The notes below the pieces were generated by a model that saw only the letters and a list, made by a program, of their open reading frames with translations, did no database searches and was not told the DNA's origin. From Byssothecium circinans (Eukaryota > Ascomycota > Dothideomycetes > Pleosporales > Massarinaceae), in NCBI GenBank assembly GCA_010015675.1, contig ML976986.1:891981-955980 (forward strand): 64,000 nt of DNA, written 5' to 3'. Within the stretch, counting starts at the first letter, position 1. The number at the start of each line of letters is the position of its first letter. The position numbers and the translations under genes were made by a program. Shown one piece after another: positions 1 through 11,075 of the stretch.

Positions 1-1
1 C

Positions 2-262
2 GATCGTGTTGATTTGGTGCTGCATGGAGCGGGCGCGGAGTGGTTTACCGACAAGAAGATGTTACAGAGTACGATTGAGTGCGGCATTGCGAAGATTAAT
101 CTGAATGATGCCGTTAATAATGAGTTCACGAGAGTTATGAGTGAGAAGGCGGCAAACACGCCCTTGACGACGTTGCTGGAGCAGGCGACGAACGAGATGC
201 AGAAGAGTGTGGAGCAGTTTATGGATTTCATGGGGTCGACAGGGCAGGCGGATAAGATTTAA
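2..262 (+). CDS. Class II ketose-bisphosphate (fructose/tagatose) aldolase, 3' end only
   Basis: The reading frame is already open at the left edge and stops with TAA at 260-262, leaving the last 86 residues. The fragment contains LVLHGAGAEW followed by ECGIAKINLNDAVN. These match the zinc/substrate-binding 'LHG' strand and the 'GI.K.N.' phosphate-binding segment near the C-terminus of class II fructose-bisphosphate or tagatose-bisphosphate aldolases. The family cleaves ketose bisphosphates to dihydroxyacetone phosphate and an aldehyde in the cytosol. The usual 'HGGSG' is HGAGA here, so this may be one of the divergent aldolase-like paralogues common in fungi rather than the glycolytic enzyme. 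The start, upstream exons and metal ligands lie outside the window, so exact substrate cannot be judged. Confidence 0.75.
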   Translation, partial: DRVDLVLHGAGAEWFTDKKMLQSTIECGIAKINLNDAVNNEFTRVMSEKAANTPLTTLLEQATNEMQKSVEQFMDFMGSTGQADKI

Positions 263-1376
263 ATAGGCTCTTTTATGTTACCGAAACAGATCCATGAGCC
301 AGTCAATGAAATGTCTATTACTGTTGAGTGGTCCCTTCGCCCTTCACCCCGAACCCTCAACATAGTCCCTAACGATTCCATCAAACTCATCATCCCTTAC
401 AAATCCACCCGACGCCTTTTTATTCTCAAATTCCGCTGGCCACTATACAGAATCCTTTTCACGTTTAGCTCCTTACCGTCTTCTAATATATCCATTTTTA
501 TCCTTCCCACTACCCTCTCGAGCAGATCCCTCATATCTTGAAGCGACACACCAATGCCCGGATGGTTTAGACACCTCTCAGACTTGGGAAGCGGTTAAGG
601 TTGAGCTCTGTAGCCGCGAAGATTAGATCCCGAACTAAGATGCGTGTTGAAGTTTGTTTTCATACCTAGTTTAAAGTCGGCTTCGGCACCGCTGGACATG
701 ATGCCGTGAAGACATAGACGGCTTGAATGTTTTCTGTCACGACATTACTGGACTGCGTGCCAAGGTCTGCTTTGATGGCTTTTGCTCGGGATGCATCTGT
801 GTTTGAGGAGAATTGGAGGCTCGATGATGTCATTAAGGATAAGGGAGTGAGCGGCAATCGAATCATCAAGGAGCTTATTTGCCACAAGCTCGCCGGTGAT
901 AAGGATACGTATTTGGAGATGTGAATATAGAAATAGAGAGTATGAAAGGTTGTTGAATTCCGAGAGGGTTCCGAAAGCCAAGACTTAAAATCAAGGAGGG
1001 AAAGTGAAGAACGGAACCATGCTGTTCATCTTAGATACTTAGTTAAATTGCACAGTACATATATACTTAGGTGGTAAGTATTGTGTATAACTCCCACCGG
1101 TAGCACATATCCGTAACAGATATCGCGCAGCGGGCCTCATCTTGTGCAACTTGCGATTATCGCCGGAAAAATGGGAGAAACTAGGAAGGTGGCGGCTCGT
1201 AGCCGTTAATGAAGCCATCGGCATTCTCACCGGACCCACATCTCGGCTAGCGGACCTCGGTGGAAACGAAAGCGAAGCTCTCATCCATGCGTTCCGATAT
1301 AATTTCTAAAGGTCGCGGTGCAGGCACAAAGACGAAGCTCTACAGGTTAAGAAAACTGCACAATATTATTGGCAAA
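263..1376. other. Intergenic region without a supported gene
   Basis: Only short open frames occur. The best is a minus-strand frame ending near 666 whose last 40 or so residues look vaguely like an NAD(P)-binding dehydrogenase strand (…AKAIKADLG…), but no start, no Rossmann glycine motif and no continuation can be found. The 3' part should hold the promoter of the lactate dehydrogenase gene. I recognise no specific site. Confidence 0.5.
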
Positions 1377-3008
1377 ATGGCTGACGCGACTGTTTCCGTG
1401 GAGGAGATTAAGAAGCATTCCAGCGCACAGGATTGCTGGATAGTAGTCGATGACGTTGTCTGGGATATAACAGATTTCGTGCCAAAACATCCCGGAGGCC
1501 CTGAAAGTATGTTGTGGTTGGCATCCCAAGCGGATTGAACTGACGAGAATAGTTATCCACAAGCATGCCGGCCACGATGCATCGGCCTCGTATAGCTCCG
1601 TCCATTCGCCTTCGCTCATCGCAAAGACTCTCGGTCCCGCAAAACGCAAAGGCAAAGTCGATTCAAGCACCGACGTTGATCTTCTCAAACCACCGCCGAC
1701 CGAAGAAGCGCAACCAACGCTTGAAGTCGGCGCAAAGCCTCCGTTATCGACTTTGATCAACAGCTACGATTTTGAAGCCGTCGCAGAAAAGACGTTGACG
1801 AAGAAAGCATGGGCATTCTACTCCTCAGCTGCAACGAATCTCGTGACTCGTGATGCGAATAGAAGCATTTTCGATCGCATATGGTTCCGTCCACGGATGT
1901 TGAGGAATATCAGAGACATCGACACGCGGACAACGATTCTAGGTCAAGACGTTCAGTTGCCTTTCTTCGTCAGCCCAGCGGCAATGGCCAGACTAGCGCA
2001 CCCAGATGGAGAGTTGGCGCTTGCTAAGGGATGTGAAAAGTTTGGAATTGCGCAATGTATATCAACGAACGCATCTTTCACCATGGCCGAGATTGCGGGA
2101 AGTGTGAACCCAGAAGCAGTACCCTTCTTCTTCCAGCTCTATGTCAATAAAGACCGCCGCGCATCCGAAGTACTCCTCAAGGATGCCGAGGGAAATGGAA
2201 TGAAAGGCATTTGGTTCACCATCGACGGGCCAGTCCAGGGGAAGCGAGAGGGTGATGAACGAGTGAAGGTCGAGTCTGCAACTTTTGCACAAGCAGCTAT
2301 GAGTGGTGCTACCGGTACAAATGACACTAAGGGTGGAGGCCTTGGGCGTACGATGGGCGGGTATATCGATCCTACTTTTGACTGGGACGATATCGCATGG
2401 CTTCGAAAATCGACAAAGCTGCCTATCGTCGCGAAGGGTGTGATGACGGCCGAAGACGCTGTTTTGGCTGTGAAATACGGACTTGATGGCATTGTTGTAA
2501 GCAATCATGGCGGGCGGAATCTCGATACGTAAGTATAGACTGACTTCTTCGGTTAGACTTTGCTCACCATCTCATAGATCACCACCATCCCTTCTCACGC
2601 TACTTGAGATCCGTCGCCATCATCCAGAAGTTTTCCAACACCTTGAAGTCTATATTGACTGCGGCATTCGGCGCGGTACCGATATAATTAAAGCCTTGTG
2701 TCTGGGAGCGAAGGCAGTCGGCATGGGAAGATCATTCCTATACTCTCTGACGTACGGCCAAGAGGGCGTCGAGCACTTCATTGATAGTAAGTTGGCTTTC
2801 AATACGCTTTCGAGTCAGCGCCTGACATTTGCTAGTCATGAAGGACGAGATGGAAACGACAATGCGACTGCTAGGCATTACAAACCTTGCACAATGCCAT
2901 CCACGCTACCTCAACGTTTGCGATGTGGAGCACCTCATCCCGAAGTCCCTAGAATCGCCGTTCCCAGAAATACCTTCATCCGCATCTGCACCACGAGCGA
3001 AATTGTAG
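1377..3008 (+). CDS. cyb2: FMN-dependent L-lactate dehydrogenase (cytochrome b2 type) with C-terminal AKL
   Basis: Four exons (1377-1506, 1553-2528, 2578-2786, 2836-3008) encode 495 residues. The N-terminal cytochrome b5 domain (about residues 5-80) has both haem-ligand motifs, HPGG and AGHDAS; an intron separates them. The FMN-dependent alpha-hydroxyacid dehydrogenase domain follows, with FFQLY, IDGP, IVAKG, the active-site SNHGGRNLD segment (intron just after) and IDCGIRRGTD / GAKAVGMGR phosphate-binding loops. The family oxidises L-lactate to pyruvate and passes electrons through haem b to cytochrome c. Start chosen at 1377 because the b5 domain begins about 5 residues later. There is no mitochondrial presequence as in yeast CYB2, and the protein ends in AKL, a PTS1-type tripeptide. 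It may therefore be a peroxisomal or cytosolic 2-hydroxyacid dehydrogenase. Introns are 46, 49 and 49 bp, all GT-AG. Confidence 0.9.
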
Positions 3009-3539
3009 ACTACTTCGTACAAAGCCCGAAGTCGTTCTATGCTACTGATTCAAGAAATGACACGTCAAATCTAAAGCCGTATAAATCGACCATATCGTAT
3101 ATATTGTAGCCGCCAATAGGTGGGAGACCAGTTCTAACACCGCCCATCGTACCGAGAGGTTCGGATGGCAGTAATCTAGTGTCGGGTTGACTTAGTGGAA
3201 CAGAGCTAGAGGGAGTGTTGGACTCATCGAAGTGCTTTAAGGGCCTTTGATCCCACGTACGATGTCTGACGACATGCTCAATTTAGCTGTCTGCAGCTTT
3301 GGCTAGCAGATTAGCAGATGTTATTGAGAGTGAGAGGACCTTTCCAATGTTGAAGTTCAGTCCGAGGCTTGCCGCTTCGCGTTTGAGTTACGACTATGAT
3401 GGTACTCAGGACCTTCTCGGTGGCAGCATTGATAGGACTGATGACCACAGGATGAGGTGCGGTGAAGGCTTTGTCAGAATCTGGTAGCTGATTATGGCGG
3501 AGAAGCAATTGACAGCCTCTCTGGGCCCCGCAATTCCGT
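3009..3539. other. Intergenic region, decayed sequence
   Basis: No gene is supported. Minus-strand frames continue from the zinc-cluster relic at 3540-3882 and show protein-like stretches in more than one frame, interrupted by stops. They are best read as the decayed downstream part of the same former gene. Confidence 0.4.
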
Positions 3540-3882
3540 CCGTGTATTTTCTTTTCATCTAAGAATACTAGTAAACCAGACCTGGTCATACCTTTTTGCA
3601 AATACACAGCCTCTTCTTTTTGAAACATTTGCAGGATTGTACAGGACGCAGTCAAGGCAGCCACGAAGGCATTTCTACCGTCTTTGCTCGCCTGCTGCAC
3701 GCTCGCATTTAATCTTGGGCTTTTTGCACTCTGCACCTGAAAATCGTCATTAGTCTGTCTTGCAATCCTTCCAAAGGAATCTGAGGAAGAACCTTACACG
3801 CTCTGATCTTCCTCGTGTGTTAGACCTGGGGTTGTGGGCCCACGGAGTGCTCAACATGTTCGTGCGGTCGTTCTTGCGACAT
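3540..3882 (-). pseudogene. Relic of a Zn(II)2Cys6 transcription factor (DNA-binding domain end)
   Basis: Reading the minus strand from an ATG at 3882, a short exon ends at 3798, a GT-AG intron of 61 bp (3737-3797) follows, and the next exon starts at 3736. Splicing creates a TGT codon and the sequence RACAECKKPKIKCER, the first half of a Zn2Cys6 cluster (CX2CX6C). The second half continues as KCLRGCLDCV, matching the usual C-L-R-A-G-L-D-C pattern. Two stops break it: TAA at 3822-3820 upstream of the cluster and TAG at 3677-3675 inside it. The fourth zinc cysteine position reads Arg. Such domains normally head pathway-specific regulators. The activator body is not recognisable, so this is an old inactivated copy, not a working gene. 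Confidence 0.6.
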
Positions 3883-5101
3883 GCTGGAGGCATCTTGGTT
3901 GTTGATAAAAGAGGGATTGATGACATTTAGCTGACTGCACGAACAAATGTGATGGAAGTGGAGTCGTATTGCAACCAGGATAGCGTTTGCTTGGGCTAGA
4001 TTTCCACAATGATATTTTTGACATGGTAATGTCTGGGTGCGGCGTCCGAGCCAGCACACAATATTGGAGTTGATCAAACAGGGAAAAAAGCCCACAAGCT
4101 TGAAGTTAAACCATGCTACGATTTTCAAGCGATAAACCGTGCCTAGACAAATCAAGAATACCTTTACGCTTTCGACCCAAGCTCATCGTCTTCGAACAGC
4201 CGCATGTCAACATCAATAAATCAGTCATGGGCGTTGACTTAACCTTCGTTTGTGGATGACGTTCGACATGCACTGTATGTCATATATCTTCTCTCCGGGT
4301 AGTTGACCAGCCATACTATTATAAAGCCTATGAACGTCATCCAGAGCGCCTTGTCTATCCACAGCACTCGCCACTTCCATTCTCCTAGACGTTCTTTACG
4401 CGCCCGCCCCCGCGCCCGCCCCCGCGCCCGGTTGTGGTTCGGGAAAAGCAGGACGAAGCGCGATTCGAGCTATGCATTGATTGTGATCGCCTCGGACTCG
4501 GTTGTCGAGATCGCGCTGGGAAACGTTCGGGCTCCCCTTTGTTTCACTCGTCGAGGAGGCATTCATATGAGCAGCGACGTCCTGGTGAAAGGTGCCGCCA
4601 TAGTTGTATCCTCTCTTTGTTGCGATGTGCTCCTTTCCTCATCCCCGTGGGTCGGCGGCGTTCAAGCTCTCAATAGAATTGCTCCTCAAACGGACATCAT
4701 GGGCGCTGCGGAACTCTACAAAACACCGTTAGAGATGTACGAGCTGTCCAATCTGACGTGCTCCTCTTCTCATTCCCGTGGGTTCGAGTACTGAGATGCG
4801 GGGGCCCCATCGTGAACGGAGCGGGGAACAGTGTCGAGACATTTTGCTCCAGACCGTGAATTGCATACCTCATGAACTAGCGGAGCATTCCTCGGAATCG
4901 ATGTAGCAGGAGGCTCACACTCCTCTTCCGATTGGATGAGACCAAAGGTGACGAGAACAAGGAGCAGCGCGTTCAAAATGTACGCCGTGCTGGTGTTAAT
5001 CGGGTAGCCTTGGTGGGGCGGATGGCAGAGTTGTGAGGGACTCTGTAGCATCCCCGCCTCGCTTCCTCCTCTTCACGTAGTTGCTCTCGCCTAATGGCGA
5101 A
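3883..5101. other. Intergenic region without a supported gene
   Basis: Only short unrelated frames are present. It contains one GC-rich 12-bp tandem repeat (listed separately) and nothing else that I can assign. Confidence 0.5.
4401..4431. repeat. GC-rich 12-bp minisatellite (about 2.5 copies)
   Basis: The unit CGCCCGCCCCCG is repeated twice plus a partial third copy in otherwise unremarkable sequence. Confidence 0.8.
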
Positions 5102-5478
5102 GAACCCTACGCTCACCTTCTCATATATCCCCCAAATCTCAATATTTTAAAATGAAAAGTAGCTAGAAAGTTGCGCATGGGTCTCAGTGCCCCTAGCAAG
5201 TTCTTTTACTTGAAATCGAGCGACGGGTGGGGCGTGGAGGTCGAAAATGTCTTTTTGGCGTAGTAAAGGTGGTTGAGGTGATATTTTATAGAACACCCTA
5301 TGCTCCCTCCACCATATCTCCCCCAAAACTCAACCTTTTAAAATACAAATTGCTAGAAAGTTGCGCGCTGGTCTTATTACCCCCAGAAAGTTTTTTTTAT
5401 TCAAATCGAATGACGGGGTGGGGCGTGGTGGTCGAAAATGTAGTTTTGGAGTGGTAAAGGCAGCTGGAGATATCCCTG
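5102..5478. repeat. Diverged tandem duplication, 189-bp unit
   Basis: Copy A occupies 5102-5290 and copy B 5291-5478, head to tail. Shared blocks in the same order and spacing include TTTTAAAAT, GCTAGAAAGTTGCGC, GGGTGGGGCGTGG, GGTCGAAAATGT and GTAAAGG. The copies differ by many point changes and carry no long common open frame, so this looks like non-coding repeat DNA. Confidence 0.8.
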
Positions 5479-7234
5479 CAACACACATCACTATTACGTT
5501 CAATCATCCAAAACTCGGCTGCAACACCAAATAATTTAACAAAAATTGGTCGCTGAAGATCCCACGGTTCAGCGCATCTCTGGCATACCCATATTGTAAT
5601 TTTTGAGCGTCGTGGTGGAGGGTGGTGTGCCTCGAGGTTGAAATCCGGGTGAGAAAAGGTTTGGATGCTAACGCCCCTAAGTACCTCCCTCACCTTTTCT
5701 CTCCGCTCCTCCACCCTCCCCTCCGCCCACGACCCCATAACGACAAGAAGGGGTACGCCGACGAGAGTGACGACAACAGAAAGAGCTTCTTCATCTCTGC
5801 GCCATCTTCAGCTTCATATCGCAGTTGAAAACGTGCCTCGACGGTGAGTAACGCAATACCGCTGCTCCATCTTCTCCGCGAGACCCCCGCAACACCCTAC
5901 GCTCGGCCGGCTGCCACCATCGACCCACTTCGTATAAACCATAGCGACTAGAAGACAGGTACGTTGGAGACTGTAAGATCGCCCTCAAGCGATTTCACAC
6001 TGATCGGGCTAACTTTGCGGCGCTGCTGTAGATTTGGGCATTGTGACGCTGCGAGCCCCAACCCAACGCAATCTCCTACCCGCCCCCCTCGGACGCCAAT
6101 GACGACCCATACAACGACAGTGAAAGGCGTGCTTGATGGAGGACACAACTTCAGGCTTAAGAGCGAGCTCGCGCACCTCATGGTTGTTGAGCGCACGTCT
6201 GCGGCGTGCTATCTTCACCCTGAGGCCGCTCCTCCGCGCTTTCCGCCCGCTGTCAACCACGGTTGTCAACACATACAATGCGAAAGACAGCGGGATAGAT
6301 AGACGCGATTCTGGAGAGCGTGAGGATGCTCTTGCCACCACCTGTACGACTCGTGCTGACATCAAAACGGATTTCAGCTCGGTCATCACGGCGTCTACCT
6401 CGTCATTTTATCGCACGACGAGCTCCTCCACGCTCCGAACCCTTCCCTAAGCCACAGCTCCATACTCATGATGGATACACAATGCTGCGGAGAGTTTCGG
6501 AGGGCCAGATACAAGGAAGCCCGCAATGGCAACCTCGACGGTGGTCAATAGGTCGAGTCATTGAACAGAGTATTGCTACCCTTGAGTGGTCACACAATGC
6601 TTCGACTTCGACTCGTACCCGGCGTCGAAAATATGTGCGTAGTCGGCAGACACCATTTGGCCATGATATGAAGGTCGCATCGGCATTGTGCGGGGGCGGC
6701 GGCGTGCAGCACAATCACGTACCAGACGAGCATAGAGCGCCGATCGAATCCGAAATGGCCTGAAAAGCGATGTGGCATATCATCCTATATGCCGTATAAT
6801 GCAGCGAAGCATCGGCGCTTGACGTTGGAACAGCATCGTGACAAAGCTTCGAAAGCCGTCTGGAGTATGGGGAGATGAGGCCTCTCGGCTTGGAGCGCAC
6901 CACATCAGAGTTGCTAACGTTACACGTTTCCATGGCGGTCGGAATGCGCGTCATGAACATCGGCGGTATATGAAGAGGCAGTGTCTTTCTTTTCGGAGAG
7001 ACTTTGTCGTCCCACGCATCCATTCCGGAACCTTTGTCGCCTCTGCACGACGAGATAGAACCTGCGACCATCCCTATAGTCGACGACATCGAGTGAATAA
7101 CGCCGGTGATCCCCATAAGACAATCTTTGACTCTGGACGATGGTTCAGGTACCCATTTGAACATGCAAGAGATGGTTCAAATCGAAGATCCGGATGTAAG
7201 AGATTATTGGAGATTAATCCTAGATCGGAGGTCA

Positions 7235-7312
7235 TTTTGGCCACCAGCCTGGACCCACAAGAGATAGTTTTGGCAACCGACCTGGACCTAGAAGAGATAG
7301 TCTTGGAAAGCA
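7235..7312 (+). repeat. 33-bp tandem repeat encoding an 11-residue period
   Basis: Two 33-bp units (7235-7267, 7268-7300) and part of a third follow one another; each contains TTTTGGC, CCTGGACC and AGAGATAG. In one plus-strand frame the period is 11 residues (LATSLDPQEIV, LATDLDLEEIV, then LEST), with a more degenerate copy just upstream. The frame (6838-7404) is open for 188 codons but is otherwise not recognisable. Confidence 0.7.
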
Positions 7313-7628
7313 CCGGCGCAGTGCTCATGGATCCAGGTCACATGGGTCTTGGTGGTGCCGGAAAATGGCCTCCGTCGGGAAACGTTCTCTTCATATGTGT
7401 GTGAGCATATTGAAGACTCCTATACGTTTTTGAGTAGTCATGGCACACTCTAGGCGGATCCAAGGAACCATATTTCATGGACGCACTCAAGGGCTACAAC
7501 TCCAGGACCGTGCCCAAAGTTGCGCGTTTCGACAGTAGACCCGGCGATTGCCGTATTGTATCCGAAGAATCCTCATCGAGACCAAAAGCATTCGAGATCG
7601 TAAACAGCCCGCGGTATTTGATGTGACC

Positions 7629-7705
7629 ATCATAGATCCCGGCTCTTCTTAATATCATATAGCCCGGCTCTTTCCACGCATCATACATCCCGGCTCTTTC
7701 TATCA
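7629..7705. repeat. 25/26-bp tandem repeat, three copies
   Basis: Copies start at 7629, 7654 and 7680 and share ATCATA followed by CCCGGCTCTT. No coding meaning is evident. Confidence 0.75.
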
Positions 7706-8698
7706 ACGCCCCCTACATTCATCTATCCTTGATGCTCATCTAGGGAAGAGTCCTACTGGGCTATGTCGACGTGTTCTCAGACATTTCTGGCTGATTCGAT
7801 GGTGTTTGTTGGGCAAGGCATTCTTCCTTCCACGCAATATCGGCTCCGAAGCTGGCAGTATGTCCTGGACCAGCCGCACGCTTAATATGCATGCTTGAAG
7901 TCCTCTCCCGTGTCAGCTCTTCGAGAGCCGCGTAGCTTGCACGCTGATCCCTATTATGGAGAAACTGTTCCGTCCTGTGTTCTCGTCCTAGCGATATCCG
8001 ACAGGCCGTATTATTCCACGATGGCCACCCCCGTATGTTCATAGGAATGACTCTACTTCATGCAGCTCGGGCAGCACATTTCAGCAGCGTCGGGTTGAAG
8101 CCAACAGTTCAAAGCAAATCTTTGATGCTGCCCGCTATTCGAACCCTACGATGTGTTGTACGAATGCGCAATGATGAACGCTGAGTAGCCCCATGGCATT
8201 GTATCGTGGTTCTTGCGAGATTGCTTCGGGGCCCCTTGCACGCCACTCGTATGACCGTCAACGCGATACGGTATTATGGTGTAGGCGCAGGCTGGTTGTC
8301 GGACATGCCGGCCTTCGCATCGTCTGCGGTCGAAACTTGCGCGGCGAGTTGCGCGTCTAGGAGGATGGGCACGTCGGAAGCGTCTACGATGGTCATCAGT
8401 GTAGCGAGCAGTAATTTAATCGCGGAGTCTCGTAACGTCCTGACCCACCAATCTGGTGGTCTGGTGTCGAAATGGGTTGAAGAGACGAAGACGCTCTCCA
8501 AAGTCGACCGTCCTGCCAAGGTCTGCGACGAGCTGTACAGCCAGGAGAGTCGCGGGAGAGACAAATCCTGCAACGGAGATCAGCCTAATAAGGAGGGCTT
8601 GTCTCACAAGGCTTTTGATGTCGCAAAGCTGCGACGCTGGTAGAGTCGCAGGCTGAGCGCAGAAGTCGAATGATGCTGAGCGCGGGAGCCGATTTGCA

Positions 8699-8735
8699 AC
8701 CACCACCACCACCTCCTCCTCCTCCTCCTCCTCCA
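8699..8735. repeat. Trinucleotide microsatellite (ACC)n(TCC)n
   Basis: About five ACC repeats run directly into about eight TCC repeats. This inflates an antisense open frame with runs of Glu and Val or Gly, which is a reason not to trust that frame as a gene. Confidence 0.9.
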
Positions 8736-10300
8736 ACGGCTCGAGAGAAGGCGCGCATAGTATAGCGATGGCGAGGAACTTGGCTATGCCAGCTATACCA
8801 GACCCGGGGTAGCTTAAGTCGGTGGTGTGGTGTTGCTCGCAAGCTGAAAGGCGAAAGCACACAGTCCGAAAGTCGCCCCGCACTCCGGCGCTTTGCGAGA
8901 TGCTGCGAAGACAGGATGCACTGAAAACCAACGCTGAGATACTCCTTGGTAGAGCAGGTGGTATCCTCCATGAGGAGCTTCGTATAGTCGTCTCATTCAA
9001 CACTTGTGTGGGTGACTTTGGTTGGCGCGGCAAGACGAGTGCGGTCGGGAGAGTCAAGGTGCCCACACCATGGGATAGATTACCCCCTGCCATCTGGCTC
9101 ACCACAAAAAGTTGCTTCGGGGAAACGGCAACAGCTTGATCTGCATCGCATTTAGTGTACTCAGGGATTTACTTGACCGTGTGAAGTCTTCCAAGGATCT
9201 CCTCTACAATGTTTCTGGACTTTGCGGGAAGTTGAAAGCACAAAGCACTCGCACCTAAGCAAGCTCCCACCTGGATGTCTGCGGAAATTGCATAGCTAAG
9301 CACATGGCATCGGCACGCTCCTTCAGGATCGCAAGTGAGCTGGGCCAGGTATTAAGTCGATGGAGATTACCATGGTATAGATCCAGCATACCGCCCTGGC
9401 TTCTTATCATGCTGTCCTCCAACGCGTATGTTGCATAGGTCGATGCAAAATCTGCTCGGGAAGTTAGTTCGGTCGCATCTGTATCACCCTGTGCAGTGGA
9501 TAAGACAGTTTTCGTGACGCGAAATCGTCTTCAGAATGTTTGAAACGCGTTCTGGCGACGCCGTTGACATTCTGATGCAGAGACTAGACGGTGACATGAA
9601 TTGCTGATGTTCGGACAACGTTGGGACGGAAGCTGAAAATACCGACGCCGGCTCCACACATTATCCGAAAGAGGCGTTAGTCTGAACTCAACTCGGACGT
9701 CACTTCATCGACGAAGCATCACAGACGTCACAAATGCATATCAGAGATGAAGATTGGGCGATGTCTTTGCTTTCTATACCAAAGACACCCAGCATTCGCA
9801 TTTCATTTTCCGTGTCGTGTGAGCTCTTCGTGCTTCTGAGTTGAACAAGACATTTCAATCGGCTCCGCTTCCCGAGCTCAAGAACGCATCCTCACCGAAA
9901 GGCCCCCACTTACGGCCTCCCCGGCCACCGCCGGCTCGCTGGGGGGAAGATGAGCCGGGTTGTTGTCCTGGGTACTAACCCTATTTCATCTGACGAGGGG
10001 CTTTCCGGACGGTTGGCTCGGCAGGCTTTCGCGTGCGTCCTCGCCATACGCCATCCGGAGGAGTGGACCCAACCAAAACCTCAGTAACGTACAGACCATA
10101 CGTTCTCTGGAAACCCCGTGAAATGTATTCACAACACCTTGTCCGAACCTGATACATCCTCCAGAAGCCTGATCCGAAGTGTATGCAGCATCTTTCACGA
10201 GCGTAATACATCCCCGAGCAGCCTCATCCGAAGTGGACACAACACCTCACACTATACACAGTGGTCAGCTTAGAGGATCTTATCACCCCTTGGGAACATC

Positions 10301-10766
10301 TTACCAAAATGCTGTGGTCGTCTTGCTGCATCCCAAACATGCCCCCCTTGGCCGACCTTGTTGGAAGATATGGGCTTGGTACATCCACTGCGAAGCCTCT
10401 CCTAGGTATTGACGGCACCATTGACTGTAGACAATAGGCCAGCTGATGGATTGCATTGCTTCTCAGGAGTACCCTACCGAAATGTTCCCGGTCGATTCAC
10501 TGTGTCTCAAGTGTGCTCCTTGCCGGCAAGCTCTGGGAAACTATAGGCCTGATGCATGGTCTTGAAAGGCTCTTGCTAAGATATACGGCACCTTTTGCTG
10601 CGCGGAACGGGTCGGCCTATGGGATCGCATCCTATTACGGGATCATCTTACCGAAATGCTTGGGGAATGGTGTCGGCGCTGGAAGTGCCACCTTATGGTC
10701 GGAGGTGCGACGCAGCCAGCTCGCGGTGCGGTGCGGCGCGGCGCGTCGTAAAGAGATGAGTTCATC
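10301..10766. repeat. Diverged tandem repeat, 173-174-bp unit, three copies
   Basis: Equivalent points TTACCAAAATG (10301), CTACCGAAATG (10474) and TTACCGAAATG (10648) are 173 and 174 bp apart. Copies 1 and 2 align without a length change over 119 bp, from these points to a shared ACGGCACC (ending 10419 and 10592). Copy 3 is more diverged and runs into the 194-bp repeat that follows. Confidence 0.75.
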
Positions 10767-11075
10767 GAAGAGCCAGTGGGGATGGCAGTCAATGGCATAT
10801 GCATGCTGCAGAAAGATGGAGAAGAGGCGTGCTGCAGCGGCGAAGTTGGGTCGTGAAATGAGGTCGGCAGGCGCAAGGAAGCCCACCCAGAATCTGCAGC
10901 GCGACCTAGCCAGCTCGCAATGGGGTTCGGCGCGACATAAAGAGATGCGGATATCGAAGAGCCGACAGAGATCAACGTTGACAGTCTCATTATGTTGTAA
11001 AGAGATGGGGAAGATGTGGCGTGGTAGTGGGAGGTCGGCCGTAGGGTGAGGTTGGTGGGAGGGAGGGAGTTTTGC
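10707..11075. repeat. Diverged tandem duplication, 194-bp unit
   Basis: Copy A starts at 10707 and copy B at 10901. Shared ordered blocks include AGCCAGCTCGC, AAAGAGATG, ATCGAAGAGCC, GATGG.GAAGA and GGTCGGC. The unit is GC-rich compared with the neighbouring 11-13 kb. No common reading frame is preserved. Confidence 0.75.

Larger units (their letters stand above)
5479..10300. other. Long gene-poor stretch with short repeats
   Basis: Nearly 5 kb hold no gene that I can support. Open frames up to 229 codons exist (for example the minus strand 8416-9105) but have low-complexity composition, overlap equally long frames on the other strand, and match no family that I know. Local short tandem repeats at 7235-7312, 7629-7705 and 8699-8735 are listed separately. 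Sequence quality (moderate GC, many stops) suggests decayed or never-coding DNA. Confidence 0.5.

Noticed and set aside
666..887. Minus-strand frame with a dehydrogenase-like strand
   Set aside because: No Rossmann glycine motif, no catalytic Tyr-Lys and no exon to join; could be chance.
6715..7164. 149-codon minus-strand frame
   Set aside because: Antisense to the equally open frame that carries the 33-bp repeat; no family features.
8416..9105. 229-codon open frame on the minus strand
   Set aside because: It includes microsatellite-encoded Glu and Val runs, overlaps equally open frames on the other strand and shows no motif.
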